The notes: generated by a model not told the origin, from the letters alone. 64,000 nucleotides of DNA from Paenibacillus sp. Root52 (GCF_001426865.1 NZ_LMFO01000029.1:62001-126000), one strand, 5' to 3'. Counted from the stretch's first letter, positions 7,846 through 17,448 are shown. Program-made: numbers and translations.

Positions 7846-9042
7846 CTATCTTAAGTGAAACATGCCGCTGCTAATAGCAGTAACCTTCACTTTGGGTTCA
7901 TATTGCCAGATCATTTCAGTTCGGCGTGTCTCATATTGCAGTTTCATCGCCTCACGATCAATAACCGCCTGTTTGGCTTTTTCTCGCTCCGAATGTGCCT
8001 CAGTTTCTAACGGAATGGCTGGCTCTGCTGCCATCTCTACATCCTCACGAATACGATTATTTGTCCCCACATCATCGGTCGGTACATTCGTTCGTAGAGG
8101 GGAGGGCTCGGGTGTGGAAGAGGCATGTTGAATGTTAGAGTCAGTTATGCTCGTAGTTTCTACCTCAGGCATATCCTCGCGCAATACGGCTTCATAGTAC
8201 GTATCTACAACGTCAAGCTCTAGTGCAAGCCGTTCTTTGGCTTGTTCTGCCCAGCCGTAATCAAGCTGAAGCAGACGGTTCGTGAGATGGGACTCTAACG
8301 CTGCTCCGGCAGTAGATAATGAAATTTTGGCTGCCTGCGCATGCATATTCTCTGCCAATCGTGGGCTAAGATCGCGCCGGTTAAGCTTCGCCCCGAATTG
8401 TTCAATAATCTCACCGGAACGAAGAGAGATGCCGAGAAAGTGAAGTTCCTCCCGTTTGAGATCACAGGCGAATTCCACCTTGAAACAAACGCCAAGCCAA
8501 GGTTCATAGACGGCCGGCGCTGTCGCTCGCAATTGTCGTTTGGCCGCTTGTTCGAACAGATTAACAAAAGCCCCGCCCTCACGTGCGGCATCAAAAATTT
8601 GCTGAAGTCGGCGGCTGCCATAAACGACGTCTTCACGCAAAATCCGTCCTGGTCCTAATTGCGGTAAAGACGGAGTTATGCCAAAGTAACGACCCAGAAT
8701 GGTTTCTTTTGCTGGTTCAGTACCAGGGGTGCTGGTATTGGTTCCGCCACTGGCTGCACCAGATCCAACCGAAGAATTCGCCTGTGATGCTGTGGCTTCC
8801 GCTGCCTCAGTGGCTAGCTTATAAGCTTCCGGATCAAATACAAAAGTAAATGACATGGTTTCTGCTGGTGCGCCAGTGCGCTCCACAAATCCCCAATAGT
8901 ACGGTCGATTCGTCAGCGCTTTATCAGCCTCGGGCGAGAGTTTAACCGTCACATGGGCGGGAGAACGTTCTATGATCTGACAATCCAAGGCTTCAAGATA
9001 GGTAAGTACATAAGCCTGAATCTCGTGGGGTGACATGGTCAT
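7846..9042 (-). CDS. yqhG: YqhG family protein
   Basis: Protein of 398 residues matching Bacillus YqhG, function unknown. The conserved N-terminal domain includes LTNRPYYWGFVERTGAPAETMSF. After a poorly conserved Ala/Ser/Thr/Gly-rich insert (about 85-115) comes ETILGRYFGITPSLPQLGPGRILRE and a long mixed domain. The C-terminal 100 residues are acidic and low in conservation. No signal peptide or membrane segment is seen, so it is probably cytoplasmic. It lies 3 nt downstream of the SNF2 helicase gene, the same yqhH-yqhG pair as in B. subtilis. That strongly suggests one transcript and a shared role with the helicase, perhaps in nucleoprotein remodelling (inference). Confidence 0.82.
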   Translation of the reverse strand: MTMSPHEIQAYVLTYLEALDCQIIERSPAHVTVKLSPEADKALTNRPYYWGFVERTGAPAETMSFTFVFDPEAYKLATEAAEATASQANSSVGSGAASGGTNTSTPGTEPAKETILGRYFGITPSLPQLGPGRILREDVVYGSRRLQQIFDAAREGGAFVNLFEQAAKRQLRATAPAVYEPWLGVCFKVEFACDLKREELHFLGISLRSGEIIEQFGAKLNRRDLSPRLAENMHAQAAKISLSTAGAALESHLTNRLLQLDYGWAEQAKERLALELDVVDTYYEAVLREDMPEVETTSITDSNIQHASSTPEPSPLRTNVPTDDVGTNNRIREDVEMAAEPAIPLETEAHSEREKAKQAVIDREAMKLQYETRRTEMIWQYEPKVKVTAISSGMFHLR

Positions 9043-9045
9043 AGG

Positions 9046-10806
9046 TTAGCCTCCTTCTTTCCGAAGATCGAGCTTGGTAATCAGTGGTACTTCATCTGCG
9101 ACCTCGCGTTGGATGGAGTTCAGTGATTGTCCTAGTGAGTCCATCTTGAGCCGTAGATCCTCTTCATTTTGAGATTCTAGCAAAATTTTGGTTAAGCTTT
9201 TCTCGATGGATTCCTTCTTCTCAAGCCGCTCTAGAATCACATCTAGTCCACCGATCACCATCTCAAACATGTTAATTTTCTCATGCAGTAGATGCAGAAT
9301 ATGCTCTTCTATGGTGCCTGTCGTGGATAGATTGAAGATATTAACGTCATTCTGCTGTCCCAACCGGTGTACCCGTCCGATTCGTTGCTCCACCCGCATG
9401 GGATTCCAAGGCAGGTCGAAGTTAATCATATGGTGGCAGAATTGTAGGTTAATGCCTTCACCGCCGGCTTCGGTTGCAATCATGGCCTGAACTCGTCCAC
9501 GGAACAGATCCATCATCCAATCCTTTTTCCCTCGGTTCATGCCGCCTCGGTAGGGTACAGCAGTAAGTCCGTTATTGCGAAAATAATTAAGGAGATACTC
9601 CTGCGTTGCCCGGTATTCGGTGAAAATGATTACTTTCTCATTCATATTGCGAATCAGTTCCATCGTTTTCTCAGCTTTGGTATTTTCCTTAATCGCTTTG
9701 ATATGAGCAACCAGTTCCCAGATTTTGTCCCGAAGAGGGGAGTCGAGTGGGAGCTTCTTCGACAGGTTGACGAGTGTTACGAATACAGCATCCCTACTGC
9801 TACATACTTCTCGTTGTAATGTAACGAGTGAGAGCATGCTGCTCAGATTGCCACCAGCTTCCTGATACTGATCCTTCACAAATGAGGTCACACCGTCATA
9901 CAAAGCCTGTTCTTCGGGTGATAATTGTAGATTGACGTTGGAGACATTCCGCTTGGTGAACTGAACAGGCCCTTCGCCGCGTCTGTTACGGATCATGACT
10001 TTGGACAATTCATCCTTAAGCTGTTCTTGGTTTTTCGGAACGCGCTTATCCACGACGAAGTTGGCTGCAAAATCACCCTGACGCCCAAGCTGACCCGGCT
10101 TGAGCAGGTTAATCAGATTAAACAGTTCACTCATGTCATTCTGCACGGGTGTCGCTGTAAGCAAAAGACAGTATTTTTTGCGCAATTTAAGCATGAATTG
10201 ATAGTTTGTTGTTTTCTTATTTTTGAGCTTATGAGCTTCATCGATAATAATCATGTCATAATCGATATTCAGTAACATGTCTTTGTGCGGATCACGCTTG
10301 GCAGTGTCCATGGAAGCAACAACAACTTCGTTTTGCCAGGAGTATGCTTTCTTCTGAGCAACGGCAGGAATGCCGAATTTCGAATTCAGCTCTCGTACCC
10401 ATTGCAGTACAAGTGAGGCAGGAACAAGGATAAGCACTTTGGATACAAGACCACGAACCATATATTCTTTGAGGATAAGGCCGGCTTCAATCGTTTTACC
10501 CAGTCCCACTTCGTCGGCGAGAATGGCTCGGCCAGACATTTCAAATAACACTTTTCGCGCCGTGTCCATCTGGTGAGGGAGTGGGGTCAGACCTTGCAAA
10601 TGCTTCAAACATTGGATTTCGTCAAAATTCGGAATTAGATTCGTCTCTTCGGCCTGAATACCTAATTGAAAGAGTCGATAATCTCCCCAAGGTCCCCCTT
10701 TATCCAAACGGGATTCAAGCTGGGTAAGCCAGCTTCGATCAAACTCCAGTGGTACCGGCATTTCGGATATAGTCTGTTTGTTGTGGAGCGGATTTTTCCG
10801 GTTCAT
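9046..10806 (-). CDS. yqhH: SNF2-family DNA/RNA helicase (YqhH-like)
   Basis: ATP-dependent SNF2/RapA-type translocase, cytoplasmic. Motif I is ADEVGLGKTIEAGLIL, motif II is IIIDEAHKLKN and motif III is LLLTATPVQND. Motif IV is KVIIFTEYRATQEYL, motif V is ATEAGGEGINLQFC, and motif VI is MRVEQRIGRVHRLGQ. The C-terminal 90 residues carry a coiled, Glu/Lys-rich helix. At 586 residues it is a compact single-module enzyme, without the N-terminal SWIM or zinc-finger domains of larger relatives. ATG 10806 is chosen over ATG 10821 because GGGAGGT lies between them, 6 nt before 10806. It is co-directional with and almost touching yqhG. Confidence 0.88.
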   Translation of the reverse strand: MNRKNPLHNKQTISEMPVPLEFDRSWLTQLESRLDKGGPWGDYRLFQLGIQAEETNLIPNFDEIQCLKHLQGLTPLPHQMDTARKVLFEMSGRAILADEVGLGKTIEAGLILKEYMVRGLVSKVLILVPASLVLQWVRELNSKFGIPAVAQKKAYSWQNEVVVASMDTAKRDPHKDMLLNIDYDMIIIDEAHKLKNKKTTNYQFMLKLRKKYCLLLTATPVQNDMSELFNLINLLKPGQLGRQGDFAANFVVDKRVPKNQEQLKDELSKVMIRNRRGEGPVQFTKRNVSNVNLQLSPEEQALYDGVTSFVKDQYQEAGGNLSSMLSLVTLQREVCSSRDAVFVTLVNLSKKLPLDSPLRDKIWELVAHIKAIKENTKAEKTMELIRNMNEKVIIFTEYRATQEYLLNYFRNNGLTAVPYRGGMNRGKKDWMMDLFRGRVQAMIATEAGGEGINLQFCHHMINFDLPWNPMRVEQRIGRVHRLGQQNDVNIFNLSTTGTIEEHILHLLHEKINMFEMVIGGLDVILERLEKKESIEKSLTKILLESQNEEDLRLKMDSLGQSLNSIQREVADEVPLITKLDLRKEGG

Positions 10807-11023
10807 GCTGCTACCTCCCATGCCATTCGAGATGACGTTTATTCGTAGGTAATAGTATGGACGAATGAGAGACAGTTCATAACCAGATTCAGAATTCTAT
10901 ATGCACGGCTGTATTTTCCCAAAAAGTTCACAGAGTTCGTATTCATACGTCTGAGTGTGATTGAGGAAGCTTGTCCGAGTATTCATGAATGCGAGGAACG
11001 GCTATGATATAAATCACATGGAA

Positions 11024-11072
11024 AATCAATATATGGTGTAATATACTTGAATATAATCACTATATGTGGTGT
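11024..11072 (+). promoter_or_regulatory. Tandem NrdR-like boxes upstream of nrdJ
   Basis: Two 16-bp sites, 11024-11039 and 11057-11072, each match 13 of 16 positions of the NrdR-box consensus ACACWATATMTWGTGT. Their starts are 33 bp apart, close to three helical turns, as known for paired NrdR boxes. A TATAAT at 11052-11057 lies between them, so bound repressor would cover the promoter. NrdR is the ATP/dATP-sensing repressor of ribonucleotide reductases. Confidence 0.55.
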
Positions 11073-11134
11073 TTAGTCATAATTTAATCGTAGAGCAAAA
11101 TTGAACCGTTACCGTTATTCCGGGGAGGCTGAGC

Positions 11135-13840
11135 GTGGCGATGAAAACGAACAAACGATCACACAAGTTAGAGGGACTAAGCGAGAAAATATTTCTAGAC
11201 CGATATGCCTGGAAGAACGCAGATTCGAATCATGCAAAGGTCGGGGATGTTGTATTGGTATTAACAAAGGATGACCCTAAATTTCCCACGAAGGAAGTTG
11301 GGGAGATTATAGAACGTGAGGGTCAGCTGGTTCAAGTGAGAACCCGAAGCGGAGAGATCGTCAAGACGGATGTAGAAAAGCTAACGCTTAATATAGAAAA
11401 GACACCTGAAGAGATGTGGGATCGCCTGGCTAAAGCGATGGCCTCCGTTGAATCCACCCCTGAACAACGAACGACATGGGAATCTCGATTCCGTTCGGTC
11501 TTAGACGATTGGAAGCTCGTACCAGGAGGTCGGATTGCTGCGGGTGCTGGTGCAAGTGATGAACTCACGCTGTTTAATTGTTATGTTATCCCTTCGCCCC
11601 AGGATAGCCGCGGTGGCATTATGAAAACGTTGACTGAAATGACTGAGATTATGGCACGCGGAGGTGGCGTGGGGATTAATTTGTCTTCCTTACGACCTCG
11701 CCGAGCCGTTGTTAAAGGGGTTAATGGGTCATCGAGCGGGTCCGTGTCTTGGGGTGGCTTGTTCAGTTATACTACCGGACTGATTGAACAAGGAGGAAGC
11801 CGGCGAGGCGCCTTAATGCTGATGATGAACGATTGGCACCCTGACGTGCTTGATTTTATTACGGTGAAACAAACGATGGGTCAGGTCACGAATGCGAACC
11901 TATCCGTATGTGTAAGTAATGGATTTATGGAAGCCGTTAAACAGGACGGTGACTGGGAGCTCGTTTTTCCAGATACAACTGACCCCAATTATGATAACGA
12001 GTGGAGCGGAGATCTTCAGCAATGGAGAGAAGCTGGTCGCTCGGTCATTCCTTATCGTACGGTTAAAGCGCGGGACATCTGGCGTACCATTATTGAATCT
12101 GCTTGGAAATCTGCAGAGCCAGGCGTTGTATTTATGGAGTATTATAATCAAATGTCGAACAGCTGGTATTTCAACCCGATTATCTGTACCAATCCATGTG
12201 GCGAACAGGGTTTGCCAGGGTGGGGTGTGTGTAATCTGTCAGCAATCAATTTATCCAAATTCTATGACGCAGATGCAGATGATGTAGCTTGGGGAGAACT
12301 GGCGGAGACGACACGTGTTTCGGCGAGATTTTTGGATAATGTAATTGATGCAACGCCGTATCATTTTGAAGAGAATAGACAGAACCAGCAGCATGAACGT
12401 CGGGTGGGGCTTGGTACGATGGGACTCGCAGAGCTGATGATCAAACTTCGCATTCGATATGGCAGCCCGGAGTCGCTGGAATTTTTAGATAAGCTGTATG
12501 GTTTCATTGCGAAGGAAGCCTATCTGGCATCGGCGGAGATCGCGGCTGAGAAGGGCTCGTTCCCTGCTTTTGAAGCAGAGCCATACCTACAGAGCGGTTT
12601 TATGAAAAATATGGTTGCGACGTATCCGGAAGTGGGGGAGGCTATACGGAAACAGGGCATTCGTAATGTCACCCTAATCACTCAGGCTCCGACTGGAAGT
12701 ACAGGAACGATGGTGGGTACATCAACAGGTATTGAACCCTATTTTGCTTTTAAGTATTTCCGTCAGAGCCGGCTTGGTTATGATGAACAGTTTGTACCGA
12801 TCGCACAGGAGTGGCTGGATGCCCATCCAAATGAGTCACTTCCAGCGTACTTTGTAACCGCGATGGATTTATCCGCTGAGAATCATATTCGCGTGCAAGC
12901 GGCCATTCAGCAGTGGGTGGATAGCTCTATATCCAAAACAGCCAACTGTCCAGCCGATTTTACGGTCGAAGATACTGCGCAACTCTATGAGCTTGCCTAT
13001 GATCTGGGATGCAAAGGGGTAACGATCTACCGAGATGGCAGTAGAGATGTGCAGGTGTTATCCACTTCGAAGAAGGAAGAGGTAAAGGAAGAAGGACAAG
13101 AAGGGGCAAAAGTACAAGAAACACACGAAATACAAGAAAAGGTATTAAATAAACAAGAATCTACGTCAGAAGTAGAAGCAGGATCAGAGGCAGTAGCTGG
13201 ATCGGATGTAGCAGCCACCTCTGCAAAAGTGCTAGATAAACAGTACAGAAGCCGTCCTCAGGTGCTGCGTGGAGCCACTTACAAAATTAATACGCCATTT
13301 GGAATGGCTTATATTACGATCAATGACTTAGACGGCATTCCAGCCGAAATTTTCCTGAATGTAGGTAAAGCGGGTTCAGATGTATTTGCCATGGCAGAGG
13401 CTCTTGGACGGGTCTGCTCTCTGTTCCTGCGGTACGGTGACCATGGGCATAAAGTGGAACTGCTCATTAAGCACTTGAAGGGCATTGGAGGTTCAGGAGC
13501 CATTGGCTTTGGTGTGAATCGAGTCGAATCCATTGCAGATGCAGTTGCCAAAGCTTTGGAAAGTCATGTACAGAACCAAAGTATAGAGAACGAGCCGAAA
13601 TTAAGCGTAAATCACAATCATTCGGATTCCATCCATACAGATGCAGGTAATGCAGAGGCATGGAGAGAAGATTTGATCAAGGACACGAACCATGCTGCTA
13701 CGCATGAATCAACAGGAGGAATGGGGCGTGCTTCTACTGCTGAATCGAGGGATTTATGTCCTTCGTGTGGTTCAGCAACCCTGATCAATCTGGAAGGATG
13801 CAAGACATGCAACAATTGCGGATACAGTAAATGTAGTTAA
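11135..13840 (+). CDS. nrdJ: Adenosylcobalamin-dependent (class II) ribonucleoside reductase
   Basis: Makes deoxyribonucleotides from ribonucleotides using adenosylcobalamin; cytoplasmic, oxygen-independent. An N-terminal extension of about 90 residues precedes the barrel. TLFNCYVIP (about residue 149) and NPCGEQGLPGWGVCNLSAINL (about 351) carry active-site cysteines, the latter being the finger-loop thiyl site. The barrel ends near 640. A Glu/Lys/Gln-rich spacer of about 50 residues (650-700) leads to a TSCPD-type domain (GATYKINTPFGMAYITI). The end is a four-cysteine zinc-ribbon-like tail, CPSCG and CKTCNNCGYSKC, likely including the re-reducing cysteines. The start is GTG 11135, preceded by GGGGAGG; ATG 11141 is an alternative. 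It is a single-gene unit with NrdR-like boxes upstream and a terminator downstream. Confidence 0.92.
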   Translation: MAMKTNKRSHKLEGLSEKIFLDRYAWKNADSNHAKVGDVVLVLTKDDPKFPTKEVGEIIEREGQLVQVRTRSGEIVKTDVEKLTLNIEKTPEEMWDRLAKAMASVESTPEQRTTWESRFRSVLDDWKLVPGGRIAAGAGASDELTLFNCYVIPSPQDSRGGIMKTLTEMTEIMARGGGVGINLSSLRPRRAVVKGVNGSSSGSVSWGGLFSYTTGLIEQGGSRRGALMLMMNDWHPDVLDFITVKQTMGQVTNANLSVCVSNGFMEAVKQDGDWELVFPDTTDPNYDNEWSGDLQQWREAGRSVIPYRTVKARDIWRTIIESAWKSAEPGVVFMEYYNQMSNSWYFNPIICTNPCGEQGLPGWGVCNLSAINLSKFYDADADDVAWGELAETTRVSARFLDNVIDATPYHFEENRQNQQHERRVGLGTMGLAELMIKLRIRYGSPESLEFLDKLYGFIAKEAYLASAEIAAEKGSFPAFEAEPYLQSGFMKNMVATYPEVGEAIRKQGIRNVTLITQAPTGSTGTMVGTSTGIEPYFAFKYFRQSRLGYDEQFVPIAQEWLDAHPNESLPAYFVTAMDLSAENHIRVQAAIQQWVDSSISKTANCPADFTVEDTAQLYELAYDLGCKGVTIYRDGSRDVQVLSTSKKEEVKEEGQEGAKVQETHEIQEKVLNKQESTSEVEAGSEAVAGSDVAATSAKVLDKQYRSRPQVLRGATYKINTPFGMAYITINDLDGIPAEIFLNVGKAGSDVFAMAEALGRVCSLFLRYGDHGHKVELLIKHLKGIGGSGAIGFGVNRVESIADAVAKALESHVQNQSIENEPKLSVNHNHSDSIHTDAGNAEAWREDLIKDTNHAATHESTGGMGRASTAESRDLCPSCGSATLINLEGCKTCNNCGYSKCS

Positions 13841-13895
13841 AATAGTTGAGTCCGAATTAATCCGAACTAAACCGCTTAATCCTTTAAATCTCATG

Positions 13896-13946
13896 CAAAC
13901 GATTAGTGGAATTTTCTGAATTCATTGACTAATCGTTTGTTTTTTT
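13896..13946 (+). terminator. Intrinsic terminator of nrdJ
   Basis: CAAACGATTAGT and ACTAATCGTTTG form a 12-bp stem followed by a T-rich run. Confidence 0.8.
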
Positions 13947-14049
13947 GTTGGTAAAGCGTATGATGAGAAATACATGTGATACGCATGTGTTAGGGTATTG
14001 TTTTTGCCAATGTAAAATGAGATAGGACGTTAATTAGGAGGGGTTTTTG

Positions 14050-14700
14050 ATGTTATCCTTAATTTTTGATATGGATGGAACGTTGTTTCAGACGGATAAA
14101 ATATTGGAATCTTCACTACATGACACATTTGAGCACCTAAGGTCACAAGGGTTATGGAATGAAGGTACACCTATAGAAAAGTACCGTGAGATTATGGGGG
14201 TTCCACTGCCGGTCGTTTGGGAAACTTTATTACCCGGTCATTCTGACTCCATTAGAAATCAAGCGAATGAATGGTTCCATGCGAGATTAATCGAACATAT
14301 TAGTACAGGTAAAGGGGCGCTGTATCCTGGTGTGGAAGAGTTCTTTCAGTTGTGCAAAGACAGAGAAATACCGATATACATAGCCAGTAACGGGCAGATT
14401 GAATACTTAGAATCCATCGTTAATTATTACCACTTGCATGAATGGGTTACGGAAACCTTTAGCATACAACAGATAGAATCGCAGAATAAGACTGATCTGG
14501 TACGAACCATTATGCAGAAGTATAAGATCACTCAAGGGTTGGTCATTGGCGATCGGTTGTCCGATATCCGAGCAGCCAAGGAAAATGGGTTGAGGTCTAT
14601 TGGGTGTAATTTCGATTTTGCTCAGCCGGATGAGTTAGCACAGGCCGATCGTGTGATTAATAGCTTAATAGAATTAAGAACCGAGATCGATATCGCATAG
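14050..14700 (+). CDS. HAD-superfamily hydrolase (phosphoglycolate-phosphatase-like)
   Basis: Cytoplasmic phosphatase of the HAD superfamily, 216 residues, substrate unknown. Motif I is IFDMDGTLF with the nucleophile Asp near residue 8. Motif II is the Ser in IASNGQIEYL (about 116). Motif III is a Lys in the SQNKTDLV region, and motif IV is VIGDRLSDIRAAKENG. A helical C1 cap occupies about residues 18-85. ATG 14050 has AGGAGGGG six bases upstream; an adjacent TTG at 14047 is less suitable. It is separated from nrdJ by a terminator and stands alone. It could hydrolyse phosphoglycolate, pyrophosphate or a sugar phosphate; the sequence does not decide. Confidence 0.8.
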   Translation: MLSLIFDMDGTLFQTDKILESSLHDTFEHLRSQGLWNEGTPIEKYREIMGVPLPVVWETLLPGHSDSIRNQANEWFHARLIEHISTGKGALYPGVEEFFQLCKDREIPIYIASNGQIEYLESIVNYYHLHEWVTETFSIQQIESQNKTDLVRTIMQKYKITQGLVIGDRLSDIRAAKENGLRSIGCNFDFAQPDELAQADRVINSLIELRTEIDIA

Positions 14701-15120
14701 ATTAGAATCAATGAAGTATATAGCGTGATGGAATTGTGGAAATGCCAGTTCGAGATTGTCAAGGAGCCTAGCCTATAAAGCTCTTATCTAGTAAACGCTT
14801 GTAAAATTTACCCTTTTCGGCGCTTGAGTCCTAGGCTTCGAGATGCATTTATGAGCAAAACTTTCAATCCGGCAAAGGATAGGTTTATAATGGTTAGTGG
14901 CTGCTGAGTAAGTCGGCAGCCTTTTTCCATGGATTACATGTTTCTTAACCGTAAAATATGAGGAATCTCTCATTTGACAATGTAAGGTAATATTCTCCAT
15001 TCGATGAAAAGCACTGTATTAAGCTATAAATATAGAGTATGATTTTACAGCTATAGAAGCTTGGAAGATAAAGTTACATCGTTTTAAACTGTTGTAACTG
15101 TTCTTGTAAATTCTGCCGAA
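14701..15120. other. Gene-free stretch upstream of oatA
   Basis: About 420 bp without a credible gene. It holds a terminator-like hairpin at 14899-14926 and a short palindrome GTAAAATTTAC near 14803. I compared the part before the hairpin with known riboswitch cores and found no match. Confidence 0.5.
14899..14926 (+). terminator. Terminator-like hairpin
   Basis: GGCTGC and GCAGCC pair around an 11-nt loop and are followed by TTTTT. It lies about 200 nt after the HAD gene, so it may terminate that transcript. Confidence 0.55.
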
Positions 15121-15147
15121 TTGATCGAGCGTATACTGTGATATAAA
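15121..15147 (+). promoter_or_regulatory. Candidate extended -10 promoter for oatA
   Basis: TTGATC (15121-15126), a 15-bp spacer and TATAAA (15142-15147) preceded by TGA. The short spacer is offset by the extended -10. The leader would be about 225 nt. Confidence 0.4.
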
Positions 15148-15283
15148 CGCATGGTGCGATCAGATGAATCTGACTATGTTATCCACGTCGTGGATTAATA
15201 ATATTAATGCTATAGATGCAACGCAGAAGATATGTTACACGTCTTCTTTAATGTGGAAATGAAAGATGAAAGGTGCAATACGT

Positions 15284-15394
15284 ATGTTAAAGACAACGAG
15301 AACCAGTACCACTGCGAGCTTCAAATTGCCCCAGACAACGAAGATGTCAACATGCATGAGTAAGGAGGGGCACAGCATATGTCACAATCTTTGA
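15284..15394 (+). CDS. Possible 36-residue upstream ORF overlapping oatA start
   Basis: An ATG at 15284 with GAAAGGTG 8 nt upstream opens a 36-codon frame, rich in Thr, Ser and Lys, whose stop lies 13 nt inside oatA in another frame. Such an overlap could couple translation. The peptide resembles no family I know. It may well be chance. Confidence 0.22.
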   Translation: MLKTTRTSTTASFKLPQTTKMSTCMSKEGHSICHNL

Positions 15395-17448
15395 GTAGCA
15401 AGCGCCACATGAACGGATTGGATGGTTTACGAGCCATCGCGGTGCTTGGCGTAATTGCGTATCATTTGAATTTAGATTTTATCCCTGGTGGATTGCTCGG
15501 TGTGGGCATATTCTTCGTACTATCGGGTTACTTGATCACAGACATTCTCCTGACACAATGGAAGGAACATGGCCGAATTTTACTCGGTGACTTCTGGGTA
15601 AGACGGGTGAGAAGACTGTTACCTGGCATGTTAACGATGACAGCAGTTGTTATGATCTGGTTGCTCTGCACCGATCCTTCCCGGTTGGCCGCTCTTCGTG
15701 GTGACATTGTCGCAGGGGTGTTATACATAAGCAATTGGTGGTATATCTTTCATCATGTATCCTATTTCGAAAGCTTTGGTCCACCGTCCCCATTTGGCCA
15801 TTTCTGGTCGCTAGCTGTAGAAGAGCAGTTCTACATCGTGTGGCCTTTATTGATGGTCGCGGCAATTGTTTTATTCAAACGTAAGGGATGGCTAGTTGTC
15901 TTTATTGTGATCATGGCTGAATTATCAGCAGGTGCAATGGCAATTATGTACAACCCGGATCTGGATCCAAGCAGGGTCTATTACGGAACAGATACCCGTG
16001 CATTTGCACTACTAGCGGGTGCTGCGCTAGCCGTAGTCTGGCCTAGCCGGAAGTTGTCTTCGTCACTTGCCAATGGTAATCGATTGGGCATGGATGCAGC
16101 AGGTATAGCTGCTCTATTACTGTTAATCTATATGATGCTGAACTCCAGTGAATACGATTCTTCGTTATATCAGGGCGGCATGGTAATCCAAGCTATTGCA
16201 ACGACGATACTAGTTGCTGTACTTGCGCATCCTTCGTCGTTCTTGGCACGGATCATTGGTGCTAAACCACTACGTTGGATTGGTGAACGTTCATATGGGA
16301 TGTATCTGTGGCATTATCCGGTGATCGTACTGACGAGCCCAACTGTAGATACGGGTGGAGCACACCCGGTGCGAATCATTCTACAGGTACTGGCAACGGT
16401 TGTTCTGGCATCACTATCACTTAAATATATTGAGAACCCCATTCGTTATAATGGATTCCGTAACACGTTATCCAGGATGTGGGGGCGAGGTCATCGGCAT
16501 GGAGTTTCCCACATGTGGTGGAAACGTTCGGCTCTCGTTCTCTCCATGCTCCTGATGATTGTAACGGTGTCACAGATGGTGATTGTCTCTGAAGCGAATT
16601 CAGATTCCCATTCGGAGTCCATGTCAACTACGCTGAACAGTGATCATTCGGTCACGGAAGAGAAGGGACAAGATGTTGTGCCCGCAACGGTCGCTCCATC
16701 AGACCCAGGTAATAAGCAAGATGAGAAGACCGATAAGCCGGTTGCAGGATCAGATGATCATTCAGGTAAGAATGACCCACCTGCCAATCCGCCAGATTCC
16801 TTCTCCAAGCCTGAGGAGCAAGCAACGGATGGAGGTAAAGAGACACCTACGGAACAGCAAGATAACAGTGGAGAATCCGGAGAGGGTACGGAAGATTCTA
16901 TCGATCAGGCTGCCCAGTCACCAGAGGAATCTGATCACACATCGGATGAGCCTAAAGGGGAAACCAATTCACCAGCTACAGACGAGAAAATCCGCTATAC
17001 AATCATCGGGGATTCAGTCATTCTCGACGCCAAGCCTTATCTGGAACAGACGATGGCAGGCGTGCACGTAGATGGGCATGTTGGTCGTCAGATGTGGCAG
17101 GCTGCGGATGTATTAAGTGAATTGAAAAAGAACAATCAGATGGGCAGTAAGGTTATATTGGAACTAGGTACCAACGGGTCATTTAATTCCAAAAATTTAA
17201 AATCGGTTCTCGAATTTTTGAAGGATGAGGAACATGTGTATCTAGTTACGGTACGCGTGCCTAGACCTTGGGAACGGACAGTTAATAAAGCATTGAACGA
17301 GGCAGCTACAGAGTATAGCAATGTCTCACTCATTGATTGGAACGCTGCGAGCGAAGGTCAGGATGCTTATTTTGAAAAAGATGGCGTGCATCTCACGGCT
17401 GAAGGTTCAGAAGCTTTTGCTGCGCTCGTGAAAAATAGTATCAAATAA
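15379..17448 (+). CDS. oatA: OatA-type acyltransferase (AT3) with extracellular SGNH domain
   Basis: Membrane O-acetyltransferase predicted to move acetyl groups across the membrane and place them on peptidoglycan or another surface glycan. The N-terminal acyltransferase_3 domain (about 1-400) has 10-11 membrane segments and the motifs LDGLRAIAVLGVIAYHL, FFVLSGYLIT and RRVRRLLPG, with the catalytic His near residue 28. FWSLAVEEQFYIVWPLL is typical. A 120-residue Ser/Asp/Glu/Pro/Thr spacer (about 410-535) joins an SGNH hydrolase domain. Its nucleophile Ser is in IIGDSVIL (about 544), with LGTNGS, and the Asp-His pair is in DGVHLTAEG (about 668-671). AAGGAGGGG precedes the ATG. Monocistronic; this fusion layout is that of Staphylococcus and Bacillus OatA. 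Confidence 0.88.
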   Translation: MSQSLSSKRHMNGLDGLRAIAVLGVIAYHLNLDFIPGGLLGVGIFFVLSGYLITDILLTQWKEHGRILLGDFWVRRVRRLLPGMLTMTAVVMIWLLCTDPSRLAALRGDIVAGVLYISNWWYIFHHVSYFESFGPPSPFGHFWSLAVEEQFYIVWPLLMVAAIVLFKRKGWLVVFIVIMAELSAGAMAIMYNPDLDPSRVYYGTDTRAFALLAGAALAVVWPSRKLSSSLANGNRLGMDAAGIAALLLLIYMMLNSSEYDSSLYQGGMVIQAIATTILVAVLAHPSSFLARIIGAKPLRWIGERSYGMYLWHYPVIVLTSPTVDTGGAHPVRIILQVLATVVLASLSLKYIENPIRYNGFRNTLSRMWGRGHRHGVSHMWWKRSALVLSMLLMIVTVSQMVIVSEANSDSHSESMSTTLNSDHSVTEEKGQDVVPATVAPSDPGNKQDEKTDKPVAGSDDHSGKNDPPANPPDSFSKPEEQATDGGKETPTEQQDNSGESGEGTEDSIDQAAQSPEESDHTSDEPKGETNSPATDEKIRYTIIGDSVILDAKPYLEQTMAGVHVDGHVGRQMWQAADVLSELKKNNQMGSKVILELGTNGSFNSKNLKSVLEFLKDEEHVYLVTVRVPRPWERTVNKALNEAATEYSNVSLIDWNAASEGQDAYFEKDGVHLTAEGSEAFAALVKNSIK

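Noticed and set aside
10850-11134. Cobalamin riboswitch before the B12-dependent reductase
   Set aside because: The conserved B12-box and core were not found; the region is explained by NrdR-like boxes and a promoter.
14740-14926. Cyclic di-GMP or other riboswitch before the hairpin at 14899
   Set aside because: Some AGCCTAG/CTAGGCT pairing is visible, but none of the conserved GEMM core sequences are present.
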